In this document: positions 9,441 to 18,294 of the stretch, one piece after another
Numbering within the stretch: position 1 is the stretch's first letter
How the letters are laid out: each line of letters starts with the position of its first letter
Assembly (NCBI RefSeq): GCF_006438875.1
Contig: NZ_RCZH01000010.1
Location: forward strand, 136,758 to 200,757
DNA length: 64,000 bases
Direction of reading: 5' to 3'
DNA from: Flavobacterium pectinovorum
GTDB taxonomy: Bacteria; Bacteroidota; Bacteroidia; Flavobacteriales; Flavobacteriaceae
Made by a program: the position numbers and the translations under genes
Notes under the pieces: model-generated
Database searches by the model: none
What the model was told of the DNA's origin: nothing
What the model saw: the letters and a program-made list of their open reading frames with translations, nothing else

Positions 9441-10135
9441 AAGAACCTAAAAAATGTATAATTGTAGATGATGAACCGGCAGCACATTATGTGTTGGCGA
9501 ATTATATCAAGCAAAATCCGCAATTAGAGTTGGTTTTTCAGGGCTATAATGGTATCGAAGCAATGGATTATTTACGTGAAAATCCAGTCGATTTGATGTT
9601 TTTGGATATCAATATGCCGGAGATTTCAGGAATGGAATTATTAAAGATTATTCCAACGCATCCTAAAACGATTCTAACAACAGCCTATTCTGAATATGCT
9701 CTTGAAAGTTATGATTATGGTGTGATAGATTATCTTTTAAAGCCTATTTATTTTCCTAGATTTTTGAAAGCAGTCGATCGTTTTTTTGCTACTGAAACTG
9801 TAAAAGCAAAAACAGAAGAAGCAATTGTAAATTCTGTAAGCGTCAAAGTTGATGGTTATTTTATGGACATCGAATTAGATCAGCTTTTGTTTGCCCAAAG
9901 TTTTGGCAATTATGTAAAGTTACACACCATAAAAAGAACATATTTGGCATCGATTACAACAAGTGAATTAGAAAAATGCCTGCCCGAAAAGAGTTTTATG
10001 CGCATTCATAAATCATATATAGTGGCATTGGATAAAATTGATACCACAGAAAAAGATTTTGTAATTATTAAAAATGAGAAGCTTCCAATAGGTATTACTT
10101 ATAAAAGAGAGCTGTCTGATAGATTAAAAAAATAG
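9437..10135 (+). CDS. LytTR-family response regulator, 232 aa
   Basis: DNA-binding response regulator. Receiver domain at about 5-120 with acidic pocket VDDEP (10-13), phospho-acceptor Asp57 in FLDINMPEISG, and conserved T/S and Lys (TTAYSEYAL; LLKPI). LytTR DNA-binding domain at about 130-232, with FAQSFGNYVKLHT and FMRIHKSYIVALDKI. The start overlaps the kinase stop by 4 bases, so the pair is one operon. LytTR proteins usually bind pairs of direct repeats; no site was assigned. Confidence 0.92.
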   Translation: MKEPKKCIIVDDEPAAHYVLANYIKQNPQLELVFQGYNGIEAMDYLRENPVDLMFLDINMPEISGMELLKIIPTHPKTILTTAYSEYALESYDYGVIDYLLKPIYFPRFLKAVDRFFATETVKAKTEEAIVNSVSVKVDGYFMDIELDQLLFAQSFGNYVKLHTIKRTYLASITTSELEKCLPEKSFMRIHKSYIVALDKIDTTEKDFVIIKNEKLPIGITYKRELSDRLKK

Positions 10136-10215
10136 CTTATTCTTTAAAAGTTCTTTTTTCCTGTTAAAAAAAACGTAATTTTATTGAAAGTATTATTAAT
10201 GTAAAAATCGGATTT

Positions 10216-10689
10216 ATGAAAAAAACATTTTTAATTTTAATTTTTCTTTGCAGTTACCTTTTAACAGCGCAAAGTCAAATTGCTCCAAATACTGTAGTTA
10301 CGCCACCGGAAAAAGTTTTATTTACTTTTCAAAAGGAATATCCGGGAAAAGTTGCCGTTTGGACCTTAAAATATGTTGGCGATGATGATGATGAAATCAG
10401 ATATGAAGGAAAGTTCAAAACAAATGAAAATACAGAGTCGTTGGCAGTTTATGATAATCTGGGAGTTTTAAAAGCATTTGAAACGCAGATTCCGTTAAGC
10501 ATGCTTCCGCAGAAAGCTCAAAGTTATTTAAAGAAAAATTATCCGCCAAAAGCTATTCGCGAAATTGCTGTAGTGGTAGACGATAAAAACAAAACCACTT
10601 ATGAAGTTGGTATAGAAAAAGACTCAAAATTTTATGATGTTGTTTTTGATAAAAACGGCGGTTTTGATGTCATTGTTCAAAAAGATTAA
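10216..10689 (+). CDS. exported PepSY-like (BLIP-like fold) protein, 157 aa
   Basis: The signal peptide MKKTFLILIFLCSYLLTAQ is followed by a domain with the pattern of the PepSY-like family: FQKEYPGKVAVWTLKYVGDDDDEIRYEGKF, then KAQSYLKKNYPPKAIREIAVVVDDKNKTTYEVGI. These small periplasmic or surface proteins are common in Bacteroidota, often beside two-component systems. Here it follows the LytTR regulator by 80 bases on the same strand, so it may be a target or co-sensor; that is inference. Ends before a bidirectional terminator. Confidence 0.75.
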   Translation: MKKTFLILIFLCSYLLTAQSQIAPNTVVTPPEKVLFTFQKEYPGKVAVWTLKYVGDDDDEIRYEGKFKTNENTESLAVYDNLGVLKAFETQIPLSMLPQKAQSYLKKNYPPKAIREIAVVVDDKNKTTYEVGIEKDSKFYDVVFDKNGGFDVIVQKD

Positions 10690-10723
10690 GAAGACTTACT
10701 AATTCAATATATTTGAAAATGAG

Positions 10724-10760
10724 AAACCCGACTTGTTTATTTAAACTTGTCGGGTTTTGA
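10724..10760. terminator. bidirectional terminator between convergent genes
   Basis: AAACCCGAC (10724-10732) pairs with GTCGGGTTT (10749-10757). On the plus strand T-rich sequence follows. It lies between the PepSY-like gene and the convergent DUF4386 gene. Confidence 0.75.
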
Positions 10761-10795
10761 TTTTTAATTATGTATTTATTTTTTATCAGAAACGA

Positions 10796-11512
10796 TTACG
10801 AAACGACTAATTTTTCCTTCCACTTTGTGAGATTTACGCCTTTAAAAATAAGCCATAGTGTAAGGCTTAATTCTGCAATAATACAAGGAAACAATAAAAC
10901 AAAATTGGAAAACTGTGGTGCCACAATTGAAGCAAAACTGTTTATTAAGTAACAAAATCCAGCAATTACCATTAGAAAGCCTAACGTTTTTGGAAAATAA
11001 CCGGACTTATAAATTAAGTATCCTTCAATTAAACATACAAAGCCAAAAAAGATCAAACCAATTCCAAACCCGTAGCCATGCAATTTTATCGAAAGATAAG
11101 ATAATGTATGCAATTGATCAGGACTGAAAGATTTTAAATATTCGGAATCTCCTAAGAAGAATAAAGCTGCCAGAAGATTTAATTTATTGGCAGCCAAAAC
11201 GGCTGTTTGTATCAAGTTAAAAGATAAATTTAGGAGCGCAAGCTTTTTATTTACAGGTTTGAGGAGATAATAAAGTATAATCATTACCGGCAAATCACAA
11301 ATATGCATAATTAAATCGGCGCTAATACCTAATCTCCACAAAAACTCAGAATGAATAATATTGTTTGCCGTGGCGGTCGCATCTCCATAAACAATTAATT
11401 TATTTCTAACAAAGACTTCAGCGAACAGGCCTATTAGGATAATAATTAAATATAATAATCCTGCTATTCGTGCATAAAATTGAGGAGAAGTTTCAAAATT
11501 TTTTGGTTTCAT
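10796..11512 (-). CDS. DUF4386-type integral membrane protein, 238 aa
   Basis: Polytopic membrane protein with six or seven hydrophobic helices, matching the DUF4386 pattern: an N-terminal ARIAGLLYLIIILIGLFAEVFVRNKL, central ICDLPVMIILYYLLKPVNKKLALL and a long helix pair with KLHGYGFGIGLIFFGFVCLIEGYLI near 145-175. Function is unknown for the family. Monocistronic in appearance: its neighbours are separated from it by a terminator hairpin on each side. Confidence 0.8.
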   Translation of the reverse strand: MKPKNFETSPQFYARIAGLLYLIIILIGLFAEVFVRNKLIVYGDATATANNIIHSEFLWRLGISADLIMHICDLPVMIILYYLLKPVNKKLALLNLSFNLIQTAVLAANKLNLLAALFFLGDSEYLKSFSPDQLHTLSYLSIKLHGYGFGIGLIFFGFVCLIEGYLIYKSGYFPKTLGFLMVIAGFCYLINSFASIVAPQFSNFVLLFPCIIAELSLTLWLIFKGVNLTKWKEKLVVS

Positions 11513-11593
11513 ATTTTGATTAGTTTAAGATAAGACGCCTGTAGGATTAAATTGTTACAAGTCCGTGATATTTTATGAAACGTTTTAATTAAG

Positions 11594-11650
11594 CATAAAA
11601 AAACCCGAAAGTTTTATTCTGAACTATTTCAGGGTAAAACTTTCGGGTTT
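11594..11650 (-). terminator. strong terminator downstream of the SDR gene at 11681
   Basis: A perfect 16-bp stem: AAACCCGAAAGTTTTA (11601-11616) against TAAAACTTTCGGGTTT (11635-11650) with an 18-base loop. On the minus strand it is followed by a T run (plus-strand A tract 11597-11603). Confidence 0.85.
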
Positions 11651-11680
11651 AATTCCGTTTTAATGGAGAATAGAATTGAA

Positions 11681-12445
11681 TTACAAATTCATTCCGCCGG
11701 AAACTTCAATTCTTTGTGCGTTTACCCAACGGGCATCTTCGGTGCATAAAAAGGCAACAACTCCACCAATATCATCCGGTAAACCAACTCTTCCTAAAGC
11801 AGTTAATGCTGCTAAGTTTTTGTTTAATTGCTCATTGTCACGAACAACTCCACCACCAAAATCAGTTTCGATTGCACCCGGAGCCACAACATTTGCTCTG
11901 ATTTTTCTTTCACCCAATTCTTTTGCCTGATATTTAGTCAATGTTTCAATAGCGCCTTTCATAGAAGCATAAGCCGCATAACCTGGGAAAGAAAATCTTG
12001 CCAAACCAGTTGAAATATTGACAATTCCGCCGCCGTCATTCATTACGTTTAGTGCTTTTTGCGTCAAAAAGAAAGGTCCTTTAAATTGAATATTGGTCAA
12101 TTGATCAAACTCAGCTTCAGTTGTTCCAATGAAAGAATTGTGAATTCCGATTCCCGCATTATTCACCAGAAAATCAAATTTATCAGTTTTAAAAGTATTT
12201 TTTAAAGTTTCAGAAACACCTGCAAAAAAGCTGTCAAATGTTCCCGAATCTGCAACATTCAATTGAAGTGAAGCTGCTTTTTGTCCTAAACTTTCAATTT
12301 CTTTGACAACTGAGTCACCTTCGTCTTTTTTACTGTTATACGTAATGATAACATCTATTCCTTTTTTTGCAATTGCGATTGCCATATTTTTTCCTAAACC
12401 TCTGCTACCGCCTGTAACCAAAGCTATTTTTGTGTTTATTGCCAT
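11681..12445 (-). CDS. short-chain dehydrogenase/reductase, 254 aa
   Basis: NAD(P)-dependent oxidoreductase of the classical SDR family. Rossmann motif TGGSRGLG at residues 11-18, NNAG motif in FLVNNAGIGI, catalytic Ser in IVNISTGLA and catalytic YxxxK in YAAYASMKGA. The C-terminus VNAQRIEVSGGMNL is typical of the FabG-like group. Length is normal. Substrate unknown. Followed by a strong terminator. A second, unrelated SDR gene lies about 260 bases upstream on the same strand, separated by an inverted repeat. Confidence 0.88.
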   Translation of the reverse strand: MAINTKIALVTGGSRGLGKNMAIAIAKKGIDVIITYNSKKDEGDSVVKEIESLGQKAASLQLNVADSGTFDSFFAGVSETLKNTFKTDKFDFLVNNAGIGIHNSFIGTTEAEFDQLTNIQFKGPFFLTQKALNVMNDGGGIVNISTGLARFSFPGYAAYASMKGAIETLTKYQAKELGERKIRANVVAPGAIETDFGGGVVRDNEQLNKNLAALTALGRVGLPDDIGGVVAFLCTEDARWVNAQRIEVSGGMNL

Positions 12446-12550
12446 TTTTTATTTTTTAATTATTATTAATTGTATGGAAATTTTTGCCACAGATTAGAAG
12501 ATTAAATAGATTTAAAAATCTGCTCAATCTGCAAAATCTGCGAGAGAAAA

Positions 12551-12697
12551 TTAAACACATAGAAACATAGAGTAAAAAAATTTAAAGATATTTGACTCAA
12601 AATAAATATATTACATCTTTTGAAATATCATGATTTCTAAATATTTTTAATTTTTAATTCTCAATTTTTAATTAAATCTATGTTTCTATGTGTTTAA
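12551..12697. repeat. 20-bp perfect inverted repeat (ACACATAGAAACATAG family)
   Basis: TTAAACACATAGAAACATAG (12551-12570) and its exact reverse complement (12678-12697) bracket an AT-rich spacer between the two SDR genes. The same word pair frames the gap between the GH105 genes (47212-47343), and a half copy lies at about 21608-21624. Just outside, at 12510-12540, is a run of CTGC/AATCTGC words like those in the tandem repeat at 45.4 kb. Confidence 0.85.
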
Positions 12698-12702
12698 AAT
12701 TA

Positions 12703-13428
12703 TTAGTTTCCGTGTAAAGCCTCAAATGATGCTTTCAATTCCGGAACACTTGCGTTAAGTCTTGTTTCGCTGGTTCCAAAAGTAAGTTCGTTTTTTCCAT
12801 CCTTTAATTGTTCGAAAATGGATACGATAAAATCACTCACACTTGGATGTGCGTCATGTAAACCAACACCTCCAAGATCTGTATTTAATGCCGGCGGAAT
12901 GATTTCGATTACTTCAATATTTTTCTCTTTTAATAAATGGCGAAGTGATATCGAAAACGAACGAAAAAATGCTTTTGTAGCTGAGTAAACCGGAACTTTG
13001 GCAAAAGGCGAAAATGCCAATCCCGAAGTTACATTCATTACCGTAGTAAGCGATTTTAACTGAATAAATAATGAAGTTAAATGTATTGGAGCTTCAATAT
13101 TGGTAGCGATTTCTTCTTTTGCGCTTTTATAGAAACCCGGATCATTAACCGAAACCCATTTTTGAATTCCTGCGTTGTTTACCAGAACATTCAAATCGCT
13201 GTGATTATCCGTAATCCAATCATAAAGAGCTACACGTTCAGCTTCAACTGCTAAGTCACATACTTTTGTAATTACAGTTGGGAATTTTGCTTTTACTTCT
13301 TCCAAAGCAGATTCACGTCGACCAATAATAATTACAGTATTGTTTTCTTGTATAAATCTTTCGGTAAACCCAAGTCCAATTCCGGTTGCGCCACCTGTTA
13401 TTAAAATTTTGTTGTTTGATAAGTTCAT
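12703..13428 (-). CDS. DltE-like short-chain dehydrogenase, 241 aa
   Basis: SDR oxidoreductase. I start it at the ATG at 13428 (MNLSNNKILITGG), because the 14 extra upstream residues of the longer frame do not fit the family. Glycine motif TGGATGIG, NNAG in LNVLVNNAGIQ, Ser in VMNVTSGLA and catalytic Tyr/Lys in VYSATKAFF are all present. The tail (DLGGVGLHDAHPSVSDFIVSIFEQLKDG) resembles the DltE/COG3967 subgroup. That name comes from D-alanylation loci of Gram-positives and does not imply the same role here. Substrate unknown. It runs towards, and is divergently placed from nothing but, the AraC gene start region further upstream. Confidence 0.82.
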   Translation of the reverse strand: MNLSNNKILITGGATGIGLGFTERFIQENNTVIIIGRRESALEEVKAKFPTVITKVCDLAVEAERVALYDWITDNHSDLNVLVNNAGIQKWVSVNDPGFYKSAKEEIATNIEAPIHLTSLFIQLKSLTTVMNVTSGLAFSPFAKVPVYSATKAFFRSFSISLRHLLKEKNIEVIEIIPPALNTDLGGVGLHDAHPSVSDFIVSIFEQLKDGKNELTFGTSETRLNASVPELKASFEALHGN

Positions 13429-13548
13429 CTTTTTTGATCTTTTAAATTGATTAAACAAAGGTAGGAGCAAAGTAGTGTTGGAGAGTTGTAAATATCAAAC
13501 CGAAGTTTGTAAAATTCAAACCAGGGGAAATTAAATTCCAATTATTAA

Positions 13549-13632
13549 TCCCGAAGCTTCGGGACCAAATTAAAAAGTCTATAATCTACAATCTATAATC
13601 TAAAGTCTACAATCTAAAGTCTACAATCTAAA
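13549..13632. repeat. palindrome TCCCGAAGCTTCGGGA plus short tandem repeat
   Basis: TCCCGAAGCTTCGGGA at 13549-13564 is one of several identical 16-bp palindromes in the window. Next to it, 13577-13632 is a degenerate tandem array of 14-base units (AGTCTACAATCTAA and variants). It fills the gap between the end of the AraC gene and the SDR promoter. Confidence 0.85.
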
Positions 13633-13633
13633 A

Positions 13634-14557
13634 TTAACTACGAAAAGCTAAAGGCGTAAATGTTGTTTGTTTTTTAAAGAAGTTAGAAAAGTGCGCCAAT
13701 TCTTCAAAACCCAATGAAAAAGCAATCTCAGAGATATTCCAATCCGTTTGTTTTAAAAGGATCTTGGCTTCGTTTGTTAATCGGTTAGTGATTAATTCTG
13801 TAGTTGTTTTTCCAGTGTTTTCCTTTAAAACTTTGTTTAAATGATTGACATGCACTGATAATCTTTCGGCGAAATCTTTGGCAGTTCTAAGTTCTAAACG
13901 TTGGTTTGGTGATTCTATTGGGAATTGCCTTTCCAATAATTCAGCAAATAAAGAAGAAACTCTCGTAGCCGAATTATGTTTAGAATACAATGCTGTTATA
14001 GGTTGTAATTTTTGTCCAAAATGAATTAACTCAGCAACATAATTCCGAATCAAATCATATTTATAGATATAATCAGAGTTGATTTCTTTTTGTATTTTGT
14101 TGAAAATCAATTCTACTTCTGCAACTTCTTCATCTGTAAGCTGAAAAATCGGATATCCGTCTGAAGCAAAAATTGGAAGTTCATCTAAGTCGATTCCGCT
14201 TTTGTTTTTCGATAAAAACTCACTGGTAAACACACAAAATTGTCCCGATTGATTGGTGTCTTGCGGCAAATAATTATAGGGGATTTTTGGAGTTGCAAAT
14301 AAAAGTCCTTGTTTTTCAATTTCTATTATTTTGTCTGCATATTCGGCTCTGTTATTCCCTTTTATCAAACTTATTTTATAATAAGCTCGTCGGTCATAAG
14401 GCATACTAGGTTTTTCTTTTAGTCTTTCATAAAGCTCTTTTATATCAAAAACATTAAAGTGACCTATTTCTTTTTTAATGTCGTTGGGTAATAAGGAACT
14501 TGGTTCAATAGTTGAGCCTTGGGTGATTTCTTCGTAAAATGAATCTAGTGATTTCAT
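13634..14557 (-). CDS. AraC-family transcriptional regulator, 307 aa
   Basis: Transcription factor with an N-terminal cupin-like sensing region (about 1-190) and a C-terminal AraC double helix-turn-helix (about 205-307): RLSVHVNHLNKVLKENTGKTTTELI for the first helix pair and WNISEIAFSLGFEELAHFSNFFKKQTTFTPLAFR for the second, with the conserved GF.....FS..FK signature. Encoded immediately upstream, in the same direction, of the DltE-like SDR, which is a common arrangement for an AraC regulator and its SDR target. The inducer is unknown. Confidence 0.9.
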   Translation of the reverse strand: MKSLDSFYEEITQGSTIEPSSLLPNDIKKEIGHFNVFDIKELYERLKEKPSMPYDRRAYYKISLIKGNNRAEYADKIIEIEKQGLLFATPKIPYNYLPQDTNQSGQFCVFTSEFLSKNKSGIDLDELPIFASDGYPIFQLTDEEVAEVELIFNKIQKEINSDYIYKYDLIRNYVAELIHFGQKLQPITALYSKHNSATRVSSLFAELLERQFPIESPNQRLELRTAKDFAERLSVHVNHLNKVLKENTGKTTTELITNRLTNEAKILLKQTDWNISEIAFSLGFEELAHFSNFFKKQTTFTPLAFRS

Positions 14558-14608
14558 AAGAGTAAATTGTAAAATTCAAATATACGAAAAATTTTTCACG
14601 CTGATTTA

Positions 14609-14693
14609 TTTGCCACGAAGACACTAAGGCGCAAAGTTTATTTGCATTGTTCTTTATTAAAAAAACTTTGCGCCTTAGTGTCTTCGTGGCAAA
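14609..14693. repeat. 31-bp perfect inverted repeat (GCCACGAAGACACTAAGGCGC family)
   Basis: Arms at 14609-14639 and 14663-14693 are exact reverse complements (core GCCACGAAGACACTAAGG), separated by 23 bases. The hairpin follows the stop of the 2H phosphoesterase gene by only a few bases and could end transcription, although the minus strand has no T run after it. It is a gene-end palindrome of the same style as those at 23.85, 35.3 and 43.2 kb. Confidence 0.9.
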
Positions 14694-14697
14694 ATCA

Positions 14698-15258
14698 CTA
14701 AAACAAACTCCCCTGAACAAGCTCAGGCTGAGGATTACTGCCAAATGGAAAAGTATCAATTACAAAAAACTGCTTTTTAATTGGATCAAATTCCCTTAAA
14801 ACAATATTATCACACAAAAAGTCCATATCGATTGTGGTAAACATATGGCTCGCTATTTTAAGACTTTCGGGCGTTAATTTTCGTCCGATAGAAATATGAG
14901 GATCATTGCTTTTTATTAGGTTTGGAAGCTGCAATGCGTCCTGAGTTTTTTTCATTATGGGTTTTAGATTCATTTTAGAATCTTCATTTGGAGAAATAAA
15001 AAAAGCGCCGTTGTCATAAGAATCATAATGATCTAAATGTACTGGAAATGGCGTAAATGTATCGCAGATTTTAATGATTTTCTGTTTGAATTTATCTATC
15101 TGAGATTCTTCAATTTTGAATTCGCAAATCGTGATATGCGCCACAGAATTTTTACTGTTAAACCAACCAACCTTAAGCGCCAAAAATTCTTTCATTTCTT
15201 TGATCAAATCAATTACAGCTTGAGAAGGATGAATCACGATAGAATATTTCTTTTCCAT
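14698..15258 (-). CDS. 2'-5' RNA ligase-like 2H phosphoesterase, 186 aa
   Basis: Member of the 2H phosphoesterase superfamily. Both signature motifs are visible: AHITI (His41-x-Thr43) and PHISI (His121-x-Ser123). Such proteins act on cyclic phosphates or 2'-5' linkages in RNA or nucleotides; the actual substrate here is unknown. The last eleven residues, PQPELVQGSLF (176-186), look foreign: their DNA contains the near-palindrome CCTGAACAAGCTCAGG (14711-14726), a repeat word, so the native stop has probably been replaced by read-through into a repeat. Confidence 0.85.
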   Translation of the reverse strand: MEKKYSIVIHPSQAVIDLIKEMKEFLALKVGWFNSKNSVAHITICEFKIEESQIDKFKQKIIKICDTFTPFPVHLDHYDSYDNGAFFISPNEDSKMNLKPIMKKTQDALQLPNLIKSNDPHISIGRKLTPESLKIASHMFTTIDMDFLCDNIVLREFDPIKKQFFVIDTFPFGSNPQPELVQGSLF

Positions 15259-15302
15259 TTTATATTGATTTGCTTAGAAAATAGTTTTGCTCCGATCCGG
15301 AT

Positions 15303-15545
15303 CTATGTCTTTTTTGAAATGAATTTCCTTATTACTAAATAGATTAAAAAAAGGAATAATATAATTCCTAAATAAAAAGATATAATAATTGCAAAATAAG
15401 ATATATAATATATGAAATGAGCAAAATCACTATTATAAAGATCAAAGTACCTTACTAAAAAGCTAAAAAACCATGAAAGAAAAATCATGAATAAGCATCC
15501 TAATAATAATTTGAATACACGAGTTATTTTCTTATCGTTCATCAT
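15303..15545 (-). CDS. small membrane protein, 80 aa
   Basis: Not recognised. Two long hydrophobic segments (about 10-32 and 44-72) with Lys/Arg-rich ends (N-terminal NDKKITR, C-terminal RKFISKKT) make it a two-helix inner-membrane protein. It starts 3 bases after the stop of the S15-type hydrolase gene and is therefore likely co-transcribed with it. Confidence 0.55.
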   Translation of the reverse strand: MMNDKKITRVFKLLLGCLFMIFLSWFFSFLVRYFDLYNSDFAHFIYYISYFAIIISFYLGIILFLFLIYLVIRKFISKKT

Positions 15546-15548
15546 TAA

Positions 15549-17810
15549 TTACAATTTTAAAATTGGAAGCGTAATAGAACTGTTTGTATACCATTTTATT
15601 TTAAGAGGTTCTTTGGCATCAGCAATTGTTTCAGAACTAACATCTTTACCGGAACCATAATTAACCTCCCAATTTGGATTTTTATTTGCGCCAATTACGA
15701 TTACAATGGAGCTTCCTTTTTGTAATTCTTTAGAAATAATAAAGGTTTGATTAATGTCGATTGTTTCAATTTTGTTCGGAGTCAATAATTGTCTTTTGGT
15801 TCTGTCTTTGGCAAGACTCGCTCTTTGTATATTGTTGGTTAAAGCAAAATATTTGCCATTCGCCGTTTTTTCATAAAGCTGCACCTGCATATCAATATCT
15901 TTTTTGTTGATGCTTATTTTTAAAGAAGCTTTTAATGAACCACTAATAATTAAAGGTTCTGAGATTGGATCACTTTCAAAAACTAACAGTTGTTTTTCAG
16001 GCTTTAAAATAGAATCTATTACACTTGAGAAGCCATTTACAGAATCATCACTATAGATATTAATCTCTGAACGATCTGTAAAATCAACTGTCTGATCAAA
16101 AGAAGTCACTTTTTTAGGTGCTGTTTTTTGCAGCGAATATTTCTTATCGTTATTCGCCAAATAAAAAGTAAGATCCTGATTGTGCATCTTATCTAATGAC
16201 GGAACGCTTTTCCATTCGTTTTTACCCATGATTTCAAAGTTTACTTTATCCTTTAAAATCTCGGGACGTTTAGCGCCTTTTAAAATATAATCAAACCATT
16301 GAAAAACAATTGTATTTATCGGAATAATAGCGGCCTCATCTAAGGTATATCCCCCTAATTCTTTTTTTGGAGATCTTTGTGATCCACCGTGATCATAAGG
16401 TCCAATAATTAGATAATAATTATCTGTTTTATTGTATTTCTGATATTGCTTATAATAATACATTGCACCAAGCTGATCGTCATCATAATATCCCGTAGTA
16501 CTCAAAATTGGAATATTGATGTTGGCAAAAGCTTCTTTTTGAGGCGTCATATCCTGCCAGTATTTATCATAAGCAGGATGATCTAACCATCTTTGAAACA
16601 ATGGAGAGGGATTGCCTTCTATTTGATCGAGAGTTCTAAAACTACTGCCTGTTTTATAATATTGAGTAAAAACTTCATCCCATTTTTTACTGTTTTGAAA
16701 ATCGTTGAAATCTGTTAATTTATTATTAGCTACAAAATGAATCCATCTTAAAGCATAGCTCATAAATATACCATTTTGCATAGGAAAATCGATTCCCGCA
16801 CCAACAGAAACCTGTGGTACAATTGTTTTTAATGCAGGATGTACTTTCTTCATGGCACTCCATTGCGCAAATCCCAGATAACTTCCGCCGTATAAACCTA
16901 TTTTGCCATTACACCAGGATTGCTTACTGATCCAATCCAGAATATGATAAGCATCATTGCCATCATGTTCATAAGGCTCAATTGGATCATTACTTAGACG
17001 TTTACCTCTTGTATTTGCCACAAAACCAACATAACCCATATTGGCAATTTCTTTGCATTGACTTAATTCATTTCCGGCATAAATATTATACCTCATGACC
17101 ACGGGTTGTGGCTCAGATACCTTTTTATTTTTAACCATCGTACCAGAAACTGTGCTTCCGTTTGGTAATGTTATAATGATGTTTTTATCAATAATGTAAG
17201 TGTCAGATTCTATTTTTGCAATTATTTTGCTAGCGATAGAAAGTGTTTTACTGTAAATAAAATAACGGGAATATTGTCTGCATAAAACGGCTGCATCTTC
17301 GATACTAATACTGTCGTTTGTTTGAGCAGTTTTTAATTTAGATTCGTAATTGCTTTTTATTTCGTCCAGTTTTATTTCATAATAACCTTCGGCCCAGGTT
17401 TTTCCATCATCGTCAAAACTGTTGTATAATTTGTAAAATTCAGAAGTATAGATATTTTCAAAATCTGTTTTTGATTTTGGTTCTTTTGTAATTGTTCGGG
17501 CATATGTTTTATAGATAAATCCCAAAGGTCTATTCACGATACTATCGCCTAATATTTCTTGTGAATAGGTAACCAAAGTTTGCTGCATTGCTTTGTAATC
17601 TCCTGCAACAAACTGTATTCTTGCGTAACTGTCTAAGAAAGTAGCTTTATTATCGTTTTTATAAATCGGCAGTAATTTCTTTGCTAATAAAGGCATGCTT
17701 TTGCTAACTGTCAAGCTATCTTTAAAGTTGTTTTTATCAAAATATATTTTTTGTGAGGTTCCTATCTGAAAAGAGAAACAGACTAATAATACAAGGATAC
17801 TTTTTTTCAT
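15549..17810 (-). CDS. exported X-Pro dipeptidyl-peptidase/CocE-type (S15) hydrolase, 753 aa
   Basis: Alpha/beta-hydrolase of the S15/CocE-NonD group. The signal peptide MKKSILVLLVCFSFQIGTSQ is followed by an unassigned helical N-terminal region of about 200 aa. The catalytic domain has the nucleophile in GLYGGSYLGF (Ser310) and the catalytic His in GPYDHGGSQ (His474). The C-terminal jelly-roll (from about 560) has LKASLKISINKKDIDMQVQLYE, typical of X-Pro peptidases. It may be a peptidase or an esterase/glutaryl-7-ACA-type acylase; the family does not distinguish these easily. Periplasmic or secreted. The next gene, 3 bases on, is a small membrane protein. Confidence 0.85.
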   Translation of the reverse strand: MKKSILVLLVCFSFQIGTSQKIYFDKNNFKDSLTVSKSMPLLAKKLLPIYKNDNKATFLDSYARIQFVAGDYKAMQQTLVTYSQEILGDSIVNRPLGFIYKTYARTITKEPKSKTDFENIYTSEFYKLYNSFDDDGKTWAEGYYEIKLDEIKSNYESKLKTAQTNDSISIEDAAVLCRQYSRYFIYSKTLSIASKIIAKIESDTYIIDKNIIITLPNGSTVSGTMVKNKKVSEPQPVVMRYNIYAGNELSQCKEIANMGYVGFVANTRGKRLSNDPIEPYEHDGNDAYHILDWISKQSWCNGKIGLYGGSYLGFAQWSAMKKVHPALKTIVPQVSVGAGIDFPMQNGIFMSYALRWIHFVANNKLTDFNDFQNSKKWDEVFTQYYKTGSSFRTLDQIEGNPSPLFQRWLDHPAYDKYWQDMTPQKEAFANINIPILSTTGYYDDDQLGAMYYYKQYQKYNKTDNYYLIIGPYDHGGSQRSPKKELGGYTLDEAAIIPINTIVFQWFDYILKGAKRPEILKDKVNFEIMGKNEWKSVPSLDKMHNQDLTFYLANNDKKYSLQKTAPKKVTSFDQTVDFTDRSEINIYSDDSVNGFSSVIDSILKPEKQLLVFESDPISEPLIISGSLKASLKISINKKDIDMQVQLYEKTANGKYFALTNNIQRASLAKDRTKRQLLTPNKIETIDINQTFIISKELQKGSSIVIVIGANKNPNWEVNYGSGKDVSSETIADAKEPLKIKWYTNSSITLPILKL

Positions 17811-17929
17811 GTTCGGAAATTTATTTTTGAGGTATTGGTCTAAATTTGTTATCTCAAAAATACTATAAATTTCTTATTAATCGATGCACGCAAATTAAAA
17901 TCCATCTCTGTAAATAAATCATAATGGAC

Positions 17930-18254
17930 GGATTGATCCCGAAGCCTCGGTACGTCTTAAGGCTCTTTATACTTATTGTGATTAAAAACTTGCCAAGTTT
18001 TTGAGTATTTGATTTATTGACTAGCCTCCCAGCTTTAGCTCAATGTCATTAAGTTAAAGGAATATTGCCGAATAAAATCTCGCGCAAAGTCGCAAAGTCG
18101 CAAAGAAAATGTATGTAAACTGGGCGTCTTTGCGACTTTGCGCGATTTTTTAATCAATATTAGGCTCAAGATTCAATTCATTGATTTCTAAAATTTAAAT
18201 TCTGCTGTCAAAGCTGCATAAAATAATCTTTGCGCATAATGGACGGATTAAAAT
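17930..18254. repeat. repeat-rich spacer: long interspersed element copy A and palindromes
   Basis: The 484-base gap upstream of the S15 gene holds no gene. At 18040-18155 lies copy A of an interspersed element (CAATGTCATTAAGTTAAAGG ... GCAAAGTCGCAAAG ... GTATGTAAACT ... GCGCGATTTTTT) whose second copy is at 58952-59100 in reverse orientation. It includes an inverted repeat CGCGCAAAGTCGCAAAG / CTTTGCGACTTTGCGCG. Also present are a degraded CCCGAAGCCTCGG (17938-17950) and the palindrome GGACGGATTAAAATCCGTCC (18241-18260). Confidence 0.8.
18187..18231 (-). pseudogene. duplicated and decayed 3' end of the porin gene
   Basis: This stretch repeats the last 45 or so bases of the porin gene at 18295-18341, sharing GCTGTCAAAGCTGCATAAAA and flanking bases. 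On the minus strand it would encode AALTAEFKF and a stop, against AALTAQFKF and a stop in the intact gene, but a one-base deletion in a T run breaks the frame before it. It is either the remnant of a second porin gene or a partial duplication made when the GGACGG palindrome element inserted. Confidence 0.6.
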
Positions 18255-18294
18255 CCGTCCCTACAAAATAAACCGAATCTGCGATTCTTTAAAA

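Noticed and set aside
14505..14759. Minus-strand ORF of 84 aa
   Set aside because: It is read mostly from the 31-bp inverted repeat and overlaps the ends of two real genes.
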